Assembly: GCF_002210165.1 (NCBI RefSeq)
Contig: NZ_AQQP01000005.1
Span: 1 to 64,000 of the forward strand
Direction: 5' to 3'
From: Phaeobacter sp. 22II1-1F12B
Lineage (GTDB): Bacteria; Pseudomonadota; Alphaproteobacteria; Rhodobacterales; Rhodobacteraceae
Length of the DNA: 64,000 nucleotides
Positions 8,249-16,731 of the stretch are shown here, one piece after another; within the stretch, counting starts at the first letter, position 1; every line of letters starts with the position of its first letter. A program made the translations under genes and the position numbers. The notes beneath the pieces are model-generated. The model saw only the letters and a list, made by a program, of their open reading frames with translations. It did not search any database and had not been told where the DNA came from.

Positions 8249-8387
8249 GATCCTGTTCCTTGGCTTTCTGCCGCTCTTCCACGCGGCCCTTCTGTCTCTC
8301 GCGCCGCCCGTAGAGAAACGCGGCCGCGATCCCGCCAAGGACCGTTACGATCCACGGCAGGACTTGCGCGATCAGCGCCTCAATCAC
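8160..8387 (-). CDS. Rz-like inner-membrane spanin
   Basis: The 75-residue product has one N-terminal membrane helix (about residues 10-26, LPWIVTVLGGIAAAFLY) followed by a charged, helical, coiled-coil-prone periplasmic tail (RRERQKGRVEERQKAKEQDH). This is type II i-spanin topology. It overlaps the start of the Rz1-like gene out of frame and its own ATG overlaps the stop of the small membrane protein upstream. Family knowledge: the i-spanin binds the Rz1 lipoprotein across the periplasm to disrupt the outer membrane after endolysin action. Confidence 0.7.
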   Translation of the reverse strand: MIEALIAQVLPWIVTVLGGIAAAFLYGRRERQKGRVEERQKAKEQDHEQATAIRDRVDRDLPERVRDYDGAGYRD

Positions 8388-8596
8388 GTGGTGCCCCCCT
8401 TGGCCTTGGCGACACGGCCGCCGGCGAAGGTCGCGATATAGCCGCCCAGCCCGACCAGCAGGGTCTCGAGGTCCTTCAGATGGAAGGTCAGCGTGCCGGC
8501 TTCAGGATCGAAGACAGCAATCCCCTGCCCCGCGATCATGGCAAAGACGAGATACAGGACCATCCGCAGGGACAGCCCGCTGAACAGTGCATTCAT
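8384..8596 (-). CDS. small membrane protein, holin candidate
   Basis: A 70-residue protein with two hydrophobic segments (about residues 10-28, MVLYLVFAMIAGQGIAVF, and 45-60, TLLVGLGGYIATFAGG) and a short basic C-terminus ending GGRVAKAKGGTT. Size, topology and position between endolysin and spanins fit a class II holin or a holin-like accessory. Stop and start overlap (ATGA) with the Rz-like gene. Two other small membrane proteins upstream of the endolysin are also holin candidates, so which one forms the hole cannot be decided. Confidence 0.5.
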   Translation of the reverse strand: MNALFSGLSLRMVLYLVFAMIAGQGIAVFDPEAGTLTFHLKDLETLLVGLGGYIATFAGGRVAKAKGGTT

Positions 8597-8608
8597 GTCA
8601 GCCTCCTT

Positions 8609-9313
8609 TCAGGCTTCGTTCGTGGTGAGGGTGAGATCGCCGGGTTCCATCCTCGGCAGGAAGATCGGGCGTTCCGGATAGGTCGCGGGCCAGCGGCAAC
8701 CGGCGAGCTTGCGGCTCTTCGAGATCCGCGCCCGGCTGACCGCGTTCGACTGGTTGCCGCCAAGCGCGTACCAGGTCGTGGCATCCTCCCCGATCAGGAA
8801 GAAGACGTGCCCGCCACCCTGGCGCTCGACGCAGCAGATCGCGCCAAAGGTCGGCGCGGTCTCGATGCCAAAGAGCCGCCAGTTCAGCGCCCAGTAAGGG
8901 TTTTGACCGAGCGCCCCCAGGAAGGGTTCATTCGGCAGCCCGATACGTATGCAGGTCTCGATCAGATCGCCGCACCAAGGGTAGACGGCCGGATCTCCGA
9001 GCGCATGGCCGTCGCTCGCGAGAAAGCGCTTCAGCTCGGCATTATCTCGCGTCTCATGCAGGCCGAGCACGCCTTCGGCGATATCCACCCACGGCAATCT
9101 GCCCTCGGTCACCAGCTGGCGCTGAGCGCGCCACGCCGCCTCAATCGCGGCAAGGGTGATGGGCCCCACGTAGGCGCGCGGCCGCAGCCCCTTCGATCTC
9201 TTGAAGGCAATGATCGCGCCGTCCGTCTTTGGACCGCGCAACCCATCGATCGGACCCGGATTGAATCCGAGATCCGCGAGCCGGGACTGCACCCGACGCA
9301 CATCAAAATTCAT
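8609..9313 (-). CDS. endolysin with peptidoglycan-binding domain and CHAP-like (TIGR02594) hydrolase
   Basis: The 234-residue protein has an N-terminal peptidoglycan-binding helical domain (residues 1-45, VQSRLADLGFNPGPIDG) and a C-terminal cysteine-histidine hydrolase of the TIGR02594 type, with candidate catalytic Cys in YPWCGDLIETC and His in GGGHVFFLIGED. It should cleave cell-wall peptide bonds at host lysis. The ATG at 9313 follows a GAGGA site; the longer frame upstream to 9616 is rejected since it would overlap the membrane-protein gene and lacks a binding site. It is the centre of the lysis cassette, with membrane proteins on both sides and the spanins downstream. Confidence 0.8.
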   Translation of the reverse strand: MNFDVRRVQSRLADLGFNPGPIDGLRGPKTDGAIIAFKRSKGLRPRAYVGPITLAAIEAAWRAQRQLVTEGRLPWVDIAEGVLGLHETRDNAELKRFLASDGHALGDPAVYPWCGDLIETCIRIGLPNEPFLGALGQNPYWALNWRLFGIETAPTFGAICCVERQGGGHVFFLIGEDATTWYALGGNQSNAVSRARISKSRKLAGCRWPATYPERPIFLPRMEPGDLTLTTNEA

Positions 9314-9324
9314 GGAAATATCCT

Positions 9325-9606
9325 CTAGGCTCGTTTGCGCCGATATCGATCGGTCAGGTAGGAGGTCCAGATCGCGCCGTTCAGCGCGAGATACATCGGC
9401 ACCCATGAATAGGTGCGCGGCGGTCGGTAGTTCATCAGGATCTCGACCTGCCCGGCCGCGTGCAGCACCAGCCCGCCGGCAAGGATCGCCAGAAAGAACC
9501 GGGCGTAACGGTGGATCCCGAGGGTATGGCGATGACGCAGGACCAGCGAAGTCAGCATCAGCGCCGAGATCGGCTCGAGGATCAGGAAAAGGAAACTGAG
9601 GATCAC
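9325..9606 (-). CDS. small membrane protein in lysis cassette (93 aa)
   Basis: A 93-residue protein with about three hydrophobic helices (residues 1-20, 36-55 and 68-83) and a basic C-terminus (DRYRRKRA). Located directly upstream of the endolysin with an 11-base gap and overlapping the stop of the previous gene by four bases. It is plausibly a holin or antiholin, but no family-specific motif is visible. Confidence 0.5.
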   Translation of the reverse strand: MILSFLFLILEPISALMLTSLVLRHRHTLGIHRYARFFLAILAGGLVLHAAGQVEILMNYRPPRTYSWVPMYLALNGAIWTSYLTDRYRRKRA

Positions 9607-9959
9607 TTCCGGTCACTCCCGTTGGCGCGCAGGCGCAGCACTTCCTTTGCCAGCTCGACCAGCCAGTCGGTCGAGCTCATCATCCGCGCGGTGAACTCGA
9701 GCACGAACCAGACGGTGAAGCCGGCCACGGCCGAGCGCACCAGCGTATGATCGAAGTCATCCCCGCCAAGGCCGCCGAGGAACCAGATGTCATCGACCAC
9801 CGGCGAGAAGATCGCGCCCATGACGATCCCGATCCACAAGCGATAAAAGGCGTTCTTCGTACCCTTTGGCGCCACCATGATCATCGAGGCAATGACACCG
9901 AGACACGCCCCGAGCGCCCGCGCAATCCAGCGAGCCTCGTCTCCGAAAAAGTCGTTCAA
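9603..9959 (-). CDS. phage membrane protein, DUF6107-like, holin candidate (118 aa)
   Basis: The protein starts MNDFFGDEARWIARALGACL and has three hydrophobic stretches (about residues 12-30, 42-58 and 76-92) followed by a charged tail. The start resembles DUF6107 proteins of alphaproteobacterial phages as I remember them. It is the first gene of the lysis cassette; its final bases overlap the ATG of the next membrane protein. Role in lysis is inferred from position and topology. Confidence 0.55.
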   Translation of the reverse strand: MNDFFGDEARWIARALGACLGVIASMIMVAPKGTKNAFYRLWIGIVMGAIFSPVVDDIWFLGGLGGDDFDHTLVRSAVAGFTVWFVLEFTARMMSSTDWLVELAKEVLRLRANGSDRK

Positions 9960-9998
9960 TTCCGCCCCCTGTCGAGCTTGCGGGGTTTCTAAAGGGCC

Positions 9999-10748
9999 TT
10001 ACTCGACCACAACGCCGTAGGTATTAGCCGCCAACCGTTCATAGAGCTCGATCAACGCAAGCCCGCTATCGGAGGCAAAGAGATCCGCCTCATGCATATC
10101 GAGCAGTTTGAGCGCCCCGCCAAATGGCTCGAGTCCGGAGCCGTTGCCTGCACCAACAGCTGGAAGGCCGGTCGATGCTGCGCCATCCGTCGCTGCCGTG
10201 GTCATCGTCTTGCCATTCACACGCAGCTTCAGCGTGGTCGCCCCGTCATAAGCAGCAACGATCACGTTCCAACCGTCCATCTTTGCAGACTGAGACAGCG
10301 AACCCGTGCCATGGTTCCAGAACGCTATGCCGGTATCGCCAAAACGCAGGTTCGTGGTCACCGTAGCACTGGTGCGATTGCCGAAAACACGCTCATAACC
10401 GCTGAGTGATGCATCTGGCTTGGCGATGGCAATCAGGGTGAAAGCCTCACTGAAGTCTGGCGCCACATCGAAGAGAAGCGCATCGCCACCGTCAAAGGTC
10501 GCCGCCGCGTAGCGGGACAGAATATGCGACGCATCAAATTGCGGCTTTTCACTCGCAACCGTCTGAGCCACCGCATAGGTGCCGGTGGCATCGATCAGCG
10601 CTGAAATCGCCGCGCCGTCAAGCGTTGCCTCGGCTTCCGTCACCCGCAGCGCGAAGTGTAGATCTGCGGCCGCACGGATCTGCGTGATCAGCGCCGTCGG
10701 GATCGGCAAGTTCATGTTCGAAGTCGTGGAAGGAACGGAATAGGCCAT
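9999..10748 (-). CDS. phage protein with LamG/concanavalin-like domain (249 aa)
   Basis: The middle and C-terminal two-thirds (about residues 80-240) read as a jelly-roll lectin-like fold: FTLIAIAKPDASLSGYERVF, GWNVIVAAYDGATTLKLRVN, and a closing EPFGGALKLLDMHEADLFAS segment typical of LamG domains. It overlaps the stop of the esterase-bearing fibre by one base, so it is coupled to it and is likely a second fibre or a fibre-tip glycan binder. No catalytic motif seen. Confidence 0.6.
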   Translation of the reverse strand: MAYSVPSTTSNMNLPIPTALITQIRAAADLHFALRVTEAEATLDGAAISALIDATGTYAVAQTVASEKPQFDASHILSRYAAATFDGGDALLFDVAPDFSEAFTLIAIAKPDASLSGYERVFGNRTSATVTTNLRFGDTGIAFWNHGTGSLSQSAKMDGWNVIVAAYDGATTLKLRVNGKTMTTAATDGAASTGLPAVGAGNGSGLEPFGGALKLLDMHEADLFASDSGLALIELYERLAANTYGVVVE

Positions 10749-12892
10749 CAGACGGCAACCTCCTGTTGAACGGCGTAATGCCAGATGAATTCAGGGACCG
10801 CGAAACCCATGTCGCGGAACATCGAGCGCGGGCCGCGACAGCGGATCATGCCCCGCGCCCCGGCCCAATTGTCATCAGCGGTTTCGCCCGCATGGTTTCG
10901 GGCATAGCTCAGCAGCTTGTTCGCCGCTGCGCCGGGATCGGTCGACAAGGTGACTTCGATCTTCGAGAGCCGGCCGCCGCTGTCCGGCACCACGGCCACG
11001 TCAGAAATCGTCGCACCGCTGCTGTCATCGCTGTACTCAAAGCCATAATCAGAAACCGCCTTGACCCAGCCGTCCCCCGGTTGTCCGGCGCCCGGATCAA
11101 ACTCGATATCCATGCCATTCGTCTCATAGGTAAGAGTGATGACCGCCCCGGCACGAGACGCTGAGAACGCGAGTGTGTCCCAGCCTGCACCCGCGATCAG
11201 ACGCTGGTGCACATCGCCGATTGCTGCACCTACCATCATGCGGCTTTCCGCATCGAGATGAATGTCGCTGTCGGTTAAGCGCCCCTGATACATTGGCGCG
11301 CTTATCTTGACCTCTTCCGGTCGACTGGCTGCGACCGCAAGTTGATCAAGCGCAACATCATCGACGGTACCGCCCTCATCGCCGACTTCGTTGATCTGTG
11401 CCAGCAGAACCACAGGCGCCCCGGCCTGCCCAGTTGCAGTCTGGATGTCACTGCGCAGATTGTCACAAAGCGTATCCAGCGCCGCCTGATAACCTGCAGA
11501 CCAGCTTTCGCCCTGGATGTAATGCACGGCCGTCGCCTGTACTGTTCGCCCGTAGAGCGCCGCAAGGTCCACCGCGCGCACATGATGCGCAATCAAGTTC
11601 TCATAGCTCGGTTGACCCTTGGCAAAAGTCGCAATCGTCTGCCCCCCGTGCCAGTCCACGTGACAGGCGATCCCAGGGCCAAGAGCGCCGCGCGCCCGAT
11701 AAGCGGCCTCGAGGCCAAATGCGATCATTCCACCTTGGTTCTGCGGATTACCCGTGCCTGAGGTAAAATCCTGCCATGGCAGGAAGTCGACTAGAACGCT
11801 CGTATCCGCCTCCGATCCGGCCGAGGCGGTCTGGAACACAGCAGTGCCGGTGACCGTCGAGAACCCAAGAACGGAATTCTGGAACGGCGCACCGGTCAGC
11901 TTGCGCGGGTTGACTCCCGGCGTACCGCCTGTGCCAGCGTTTGACTGCCCCATGGTCATGCAGATCTCGATCGGCCCAGGCGCGCGAGCGATCGCCACGG
12001 CGGACGCGCCAAGTCGACGCTCAGCGACCTCTGCCATAAACCCGCCGAGCTGAGCCACCAACCCAACGCGCATCGTTCCAACATCATGCGCCATGAAGGC
12101 CGTTTGCCCGCTGCGCAGGGTAACAGTCCCACCGGCCTTTTCGATCAATGCGCCGGCGGTTTGCTTCGCAACCTCGAAAGCCAGACCACCTGCCCCGGCC
12201 TGCTCATCCCAACCAAGCCGGACCTCCCCCCCAGCGCCCGTGATGATCGGCTCGATTGCGAAACCGTCTTCTGCGGTACCATCACCAACATCGAGGCTCA
12301 AAAAGCCGCCTGCCGCCAACCGCGCGAGATGGTCGATATAGCCATGGACGCGGCCATCCGGCCCCATCCACGCGACCGGCCATTGCAAGACACCATCTTC
12401 GCCGAGAAGATCCGACTTCCCATCCAGCGCGGTTTTCTGAGCGGCGCTGACCGGCTTGGCGCTATCCGAGGTGTTATTCACGTTGGATAAAGCGAGTAAG
12501 GCTTTGACCTGCGCCGCGGTCAAATCTTCCGGCGCACCGGTTCCGGCGGCCGAACGCCCCTTGAGCGTTTGGGTCGCCATATCGGCAAGCTTTGCGTTTT
12601 CGATACTGTTCAGTCCGGCAAAGCCTTCGGGCAAATCAGCCGTCTTCACCCATTCATCAGACTGATACTCGTATACGCCGTTGTTCGCCCCGTCGCTTAC
12701 CACGAAACCGATGTCGCCATCCGTTCCGGAAAACGCCTGCAGGCCGGTCAGATCATCCTGGTATGTCACCACGCCGGCCGCGATCATGCTCATCATGCGG
12801 TCGAGCAGATCCACCACTTCGTTTGGATCGGGCTGATGGGTGTCAACGGGAGGGTTCCCGCGAAACACGTCGCGGGGTGTCAAAGTCACCAT
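10748..12892 (-). CDS. tail fibre with SGNH/SASA-like carbohydrate esterase domain
   Basis: The 714-residue protein has an N-terminal virion-attachment region, a tail-fibre motif at residues 135-160 (ALSNVNNTSDSAKPVSAAQK), a baseplate-like connector, then from about residue 308 an SGNH/SASA-type hydrolase. The visible catalytic blocks are MGQSN (Ser317), YIQGES (460-463) and DSDIH (Asp541/His545), the order expected for sialate-O-acetylesterase-like carbohydrate deacetylases. The last 160 residues look like a beta-sandwich. It probably removes O-acetyl groups from host capsule or O-antigen during adsorption. It sits between the tail-tip protein and a lectin-like fibre. Confidence 0.75.
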   Translation of the reverse strand: MVTLTPRDVFRGNPPVDTHQPDPNEVVDLLDRMMSMIAAGVVTYQDDLTGLQAFSGTDGDIGFVVSDGANNGVYEYQSDEWVKTADLPEGFAGLNSIENAKLADMATQTLKGRSAAGTGAPEDLTAAQVKALLALSNVNNTSDSAKPVSAAQKTALDGKSDLLGEDGVLQWPVAWMGPDGRVHGYIDHLARLAAGGFLSLDVGDGTAEDGFAIEPIITGAGGEVRLGWDEQAGAGGLAFEVAKQTAGALIEKAGGTVTLRSGQTAFMAHDVGTMRVGLVAQLGGFMAEVAERRLGASAVAIARAPGPIEICMTMGQSNAGTGGTPGVNPRKLTGAPFQNSVLGFSTVTGTAVFQTASAGSEADTSVLVDFLPWQDFTSGTGNPQNQGGMIAFGLEAAYRARGALGPGIACHVDWHGGQTIATFAKGQPSYENLIAHHVRAVDLAALYGRTVQATAVHYIQGESWSAGYQAALDTLCDNLRSDIQTATGQAGAPVVLLAQINEVGDEGGTVDDVALDQLAVAASRPEEVKISAPMYQGRLTDSDIHLDAESRMMVGAAIGDVHQRLIAGAGWDTLAFSASRAGAVITLTYETNGMDIEFDPGAGQPGDGWVKAVSDYGFEYSDDSSGATISDVAVVPDSGGRLSKIEVTLSTDPGAAANKLLSYARNHAGETADDNWAGARGMIRCRGPRSMFRDMGFAVPEFIWHYAVQQEVAV

Positions 12893-12907
12893 GATGTCCT
12901 CTTGAGG

Positions 12908-15040
12908 TTAGGGGCCGGGAGCCGTGACGGTCACGGATTGAGGGCCGGACAGGGTGCCCGGCTTCTCACTGCTGTTGATCGGCTGAACCCAGTAATAGAA
13001 GGTGCCGGTGCCCGGCAGGGCATCGGTGTAGCTGTCACCATCGCTCGGAATTCCATATTCTGTATGGATCAGGCTTGCCGCTCCGAACGTCGAGCTGGTT
13101 GCCTTGTAAATCCGGGTGCCGAAGTAATGCGCATCGTTCGGGGCCACGAAGGAAATGAGCACGTCGTCGTCGACCTGGTCGACCGTGAAGCCGGAAAGAT
13201 CTCCAGGCGCAACCGGATCGATAACCGTCTCAATCTCAATGGGGGTCTCTGGCGCCCAGTCGGATACGCCAGATCCGGATGACCGGTTGCGGATCTGAGC
13301 CTCGATAGTCACGCCATCCGCAAAACCGCCGAGTTGGTGGCGATCAGTGCTGACAGCCGTTTGCGATGACAGCCAATAGGTCTCGCCTGTCTCGCGATAT
13401 CGGATCTCCTGCGTATAGGCCGCATCCTGCTCATCCCAGGTGAACAGGATCGTGCCGTTCTCCAAGGCACCGCCCGCGAAAGTCGTGGGCGCCGGCACCG
13501 ATCCGTCATTCGTCACCGATCCATAGGCCGGTCGCGCAGGTTCCTCGAGCGCCGCGTCAAAGTCGAAATCAGACGGCTTCACCGAATTCGCCGAGAGGGT
13601 GAAGGTCGACACGTTTTCGCGGGCCAGCTCACCGATCTCGAAATACTCGTCGATCCCCATTTCAGGGTGCACCACCCGAATGAAACGCTGGGCCCGACCG
13701 TTATCGCGCCCCCCGAGGATCTCGTAACCGACCATACCAAGCGTTCCGCGCAGCTGGTATTGCGCCCGCTTGGTCTTTGCGAGCCTCTTGTTTATCCGAG
13801 ACGCTTGGTTGTGATTGGTGATCATGAAGAGCTGCGGCTCATCCTTGACCGGCTTTGCGACATCGTTCTCGACCCAAGTCCCGCTTGGCGTCTCGCGCCA
13901 TGCATTTTCCGGTTCCGTATAAACAGCGGCCACTTCGTCCGGTGCATCTGCACCCCACTGCCCCTCGGAAATCTCGAAGGCGAAGAAATCGTCCGGCCCC
14001 AGTGTCAGTGTCGGCTCGATCCAGCGCCCAACCGTGAATCCGACCTTGCCATCGGTGCGCTCGTAAATGAACGCATCGCAGGCGGCCGCGAGCTGGGCGC
14101 GCTGATCCTCGAAGGTCTGCTCATCCGAGAGCGTGCCATTCAGCACCCATCGCGGTTGCGTTCCCGCTTCCGCATTGGTGATCGAAACGTCGCTGGCATT
14201 GGCCTCATCTGCGACCTCATCCCAATCGACACTCTTGCCCAGCACGTTGACGATCCAGTCGGCCAGCACCAGCGCTGCATTATTCTTGAACCCGGTGCTG
14301 TCGTCACGCGGGTCGAAGAGATCGTTCTTGCCGTCGATCACAGGCGCATAAGCCCATTGCCGGCCGTTCGGATAGATCTCGGTAAAGGAGGCTTGTGGCG
14401 GTCGCTTGGCCCAGATTACAGCACCCGCGAGACCTTTGAAGTCATGTGCACTGGTGATCTCGGAAAAGGCAGCATCAAGACCAGCATCGACCGCCTGCCC
14501 CGACCCGCCCGTGAAGGGATTGATACGCCCGTATCCCGCCATAGGCGTGGCCGCGACATTGCTGAGCAACTGATCGCTTTCGGCGGTCAGCGATGTGGTG
14601 CGTTCATCGAGCCAGTGCTCGACAAAGCCTTCGATCTCATGGGCTGCGAGGATCGGCACGTAATACCGCTTACCACCGGTGAACCCAGTGAAACCGATTG
14701 GCCCGCCCTTGCGCGTCCGCCCCCAGACATACTGGGCATAGCTGACAGGCTGGGCGAAGTTCACCATCTGCGCCGCCGGCGGCGGCAGGCTAGGTGTTGG
14801 CGCCAATGCGGCGGCAAGCGCGGAAAGGCCAACCGCCACCACCGTCCGCACCACGAATCCGCCTATAGCACCACTGGCAAAGGTCGCACCAAGACCATAG
14901 GCGGCCGTTGCCGCGATCGCCGCCCCCTGCGCCACCCCAAGCGCACCTGCGATGAATCCGACAGCGGGTCCAGCTTCAGCAGTAGTAGGCGTCAAAGCTG
15001 TCGTGCAGAGCAGCGCAGCGATCAGCAGCTTACTCTTCAT
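12908..15040 (-). CDS. tail tip / host-specificity protein (J-like) with FN3-type repeats
   Basis: The 710-residue product starts MKSKLLIAALLCTTALTPTT, a signal-like hydrophobic N-terminus followed by an Ala/Gly-rich hydrophobic stretch (to about residue 75), then a central tail-hub part (VSYAQYVWGRTRKGGPIGF), and C-terminal fibronectin-III-like domains (ILFTWDEQDAAYTQEIRYRE, FYYWVQPINSS). This arrangement fits the central tail-tip protein of siphoviruses related to lambda J and GTA tip proteins. ATG at 15040 overlaps the stop of the NlpC/P60-like gene by 11 bases; the longer frame to 15367 is rejected as it overlaps that gene completely. Confidence 0.7.
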   Translation of the reverse strand: MKSKLLIAALLCTTALTPTTAEAGPAVGFIAGALGVAQGAAIAATAAYGLGATFASGAIGGFVVRTVVAVGLSALAAALAPTPSLPPPAAQMVNFAQPVSYAQYVWGRTRKGGPIGFTGFTGGKRYYVPILAAHEIEGFVEHWLDERTTSLTAESDQLLSNVAATPMAGYGRINPFTGGSGQAVDAGLDAAFSEITSAHDFKGLAGAVIWAKRPPQASFTEIYPNGRQWAYAPVIDGKNDLFDPRDDSTGFKNNAALVLADWIVNVLGKSVDWDEVADEANASDVSITNAEAGTQPRWVLNGTLSDEQTFEDQRAQLAAACDAFIYERTDGKVGFTVGRWIEPTLTLGPDDFFAFEISEGQWGADAPDEVAAVYTEPENAWRETPSGTWVENDVAKPVKDEPQLFMITNHNQASRINKRLAKTKRAQYQLRGTLGMVGYEILGGRDNGRAQRFIRVVHPEMGIDEYFEIGELARENVSTFTLSANSVKPSDFDFDAALEEPARPAYGSVTNDGSVPAPTTFAGGALENGTILFTWDEQDAAYTQEIRYRETGETYWLSSQTAVSTDRHQLGGFADGVTIEAQIRNRSSGSGVSDWAPETPIEIETVIDPVAPGDLSGFTVDQVDDDVLISFVAPNDAHYFGTRIYKATSSTFGAASLIHTEYGIPSDGDSYTDALPGTGTFYYWVQPINSSEKPGTLSGPQSVTVTAPGP

Positions 15041-15473
15041 AACCGACCCCCCAAACAGCCAGATCGCCATATCCATCGACCAGCACGTCGGCGCGCCGTG
15101 GATGGACGGTAGTGACCCCCATCGGCCCCTTGCATCCCCAGGCGTTACCAAGCCAGAGCGCTCCGCAGGTTTCGACACGATTATCCGGCGAGAGTATCCG
15201 AACGATAGCGACGTCCCCCTTCGCCGCACGTGCGGCACGCGGCAGGCCGCCAATGGTTTCGAGGCAACGTTCGATCGCAGCAATTGGATTACGATAGAAG
15301 CCAGTTTCGCGCTGACAGCTGCCCCGGCTGTCATAGGTGCCCCGAATATGCGCGGCAGGATCAACACCCTTCACCCGCTGCACCCAATCTGCCAGACAAA
15401 GCATGCAGTCGCTTTCTCCCCAGATGAACGGCTGACCCGCCCATCTGTGCAATTCCTGATACAGCGGCGTCAT
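15030..15473 (-). CDS. tail-tip cell-wall peptidase-like protein (NlpC/P60-like, DUF6950)
   Basis: A 147-residue protein with the WGESDCMLCLADW segment (residues 18-30) matching the catalytic-cysteine motif of NlpC/P60-like tail peptidases (Cys23) and later GDVAIV and a histidine (TTVHPRR). In GTA and siphovirus tails such proteins sit between the distal tail protein and the tip and open peptidoglycan during DNA entry. It lies in exactly that slot here. The first bases overlap the previous gene by four and the last overlap the next gene by eleven. Confidence 0.65.
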   Translation of the reverse strand: MTPLYQELHRWAGQPFIWGESDCMLCLADWVQRVKGVDPAAHIRGTYDSRGSCQRETGFYRNPIAAIERCLETIGGLPRAARAAKGDVAIVRILSPDNRVETCGALWLGNAWGCKGPMGVTTVHPRRADVLVDGYGDLAVWGVGYEE

Positions 15474-16057
15474 CCGAACAGCTTCTCTTCCTCGAAGTCG
15501 CTTGTTGGCATGAACTCAAGCGATGGATTTGCCTCGCCGATCAGCTTTGCGTGCCCCTCGGTGTTCAGCACGATGCGCCGCGCCGCACGGCGGTTTTCCG
15601 ACCACGCCTCGAATGTCACTGATATCGATCGATCCTGTGCGCCACTCGCCGAGAAGACCAGGGAGCGCATGACACGCTGCATCCACTGCACCGGCGCCAC
15701 CGTCGGCGCGTAGAATTCCGACTGCGAATTGATAGGCTGGACATAGAAGGTGATCGCACGGCCCCGGATGTAATCGAGACCAAGCGCCTTGATCTGCGCG
15801 ATCAAACTGTCCGCATCGGGATCCTGAAAGAAGGATAGAGTCGCCGACCCCTCCGGCGCCTGCCCCTCGAGCGCGGAAGCGAGACTGGTGACACTGGCAA
15901 GCTGAGAGCCATACCAAGAGTTACCATTGATATCGCGAAAGATGCCATCAACCCCAACGATGAAACGCGCCGGCCCGTCAGTCGTATCAATCTCACAAAG
16001 ATCAAGCGCCGCCCGCACGTGGTCGCTGTAATCGTATCCGGCTGGAAAGAAGCTCAT
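15470..16057 (-). CDS. minor tail / baseplate protein (195 aa)
   Basis: Sequence begins MSFFPAGYDYSDHVRAALDL and shows a beta-rich pattern with an RAITFYVQPINS segment. It is located between the distal tail protein and the peptidase-like protein, in the place of GTA tail gene gp13-type or DUF2163-type hub proteins. It overlaps both neighbours by four bases. A specific family is not certain. Confidence 0.6.
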   Translation of the reverse strand: MSFFPAGYDYSDHVRAALDLCEIDTTDGPARFIVGVDGIFRDINGNSWYGSQLASVTSLASALEGQAPEGSATLSFFQDPDADSLIAQIKALGLDYIRGRAITFYVQPINSQSEFYAPTVAPVQWMQRVMRSLVFSASGAQDRSISVTFEAWSENRRAARRIVLNTEGHAKLIGEANPSLEFMPTSDFEEEKLFG

Positions 16058-16731
16058 CGCGACAACACCTCGCGAAACGAGAGTTGAACCCGCCCAGCTA
16101 TTCCCGGACCATAGCCCATGCGACCCATGCCACTCTCAAGAGCTTCGAATAGGCCTTCTCCGCGCAGCTTTATGACATCCCCCGCAGCGATGGGTGCGCG
16201 GAGCGGCATCTGAACCCCGAGATCGTACACACCCGCCGAAATCGCTGTCACATAGGTGACTGCAAACGGCCAATAATTATGGCTCATGATCTGCCCCGGA
16301 ACGGGGACTGCCGCCGCGTTCTCGATCCGTATTTCTGTCGCACCAGCTGACGCCGATTTCTTGGCAGAGCACGTCGGAACATACTCGAAACCGTATCCCG
16401 TTGAGAACGGCTGCCCGGTAGAAAACGGCGACCCCGAGCCAGTGAAACCAACACCGGTATCTGAGAGACGAAAAGCTGCTGGATCACACATTCGGATCCG
16501 GTACATACCTATCCGACCCTGCGCCTGCGCACGGATGGCACGCCACTGCGCGACGGCCTTGCCTTGAAGGAAAATGCCGGGACCTCCTGTCCATCTCGGA
16601 AAGGCGTTGTAGAGCGTCTGACTGGCACCGGAATTGGCTTCGCCAAGCGACTGCTCATGCCAATCGATATCCCAGTCAAAATTAGCCGTTCGCAGAAATC
16701 CAAACGGGATCGTTATGATGGGACGCTGCAT
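16054..16731 (-). CDS. distal tail protein-like (225 aa)
   Basis: The product begins MQRPIITIPFGFLRTANFDW, and is beta-rich with an RIRMCDPAAFRLSD segment and a C-terminal barrel-like part. The gene directly follows the tape measure and precedes the hub proteins, the position of Dit-type proteins that connect tail tube and tip. Overlaps both neighbours by one to four bases. Assigned by synteny. Confidence 0.6.
   Translation of the reverse strand: MQRPIITIPFGFLRTANFDWDIDWHEQSLGEANSGASQTLYNAFPRWTGGPGIFLQGKAVAQWRAIRAQAQGRIGMYRIRMCDPAAFRLSDTGVGFTGSGSPFSTGQPFSTGYGFEYVPTCSAKKSASAGATEIRIENAAAVPVPGQIMSHNYWPFAVTYVTAISAGVYDLGVQMPLRAPIAAGDVIKLRGEGLFEALESGMGRMGYGPGIAGRVQLSFREVLSR

Noticed and set aside
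13667-15112. 481-codon plus-strand frame antisense to the tail tip gene
   Set aside because: High-GC shadow frame; the minus strand encodes a tail tip protein with FN3 domains and correct synteny.
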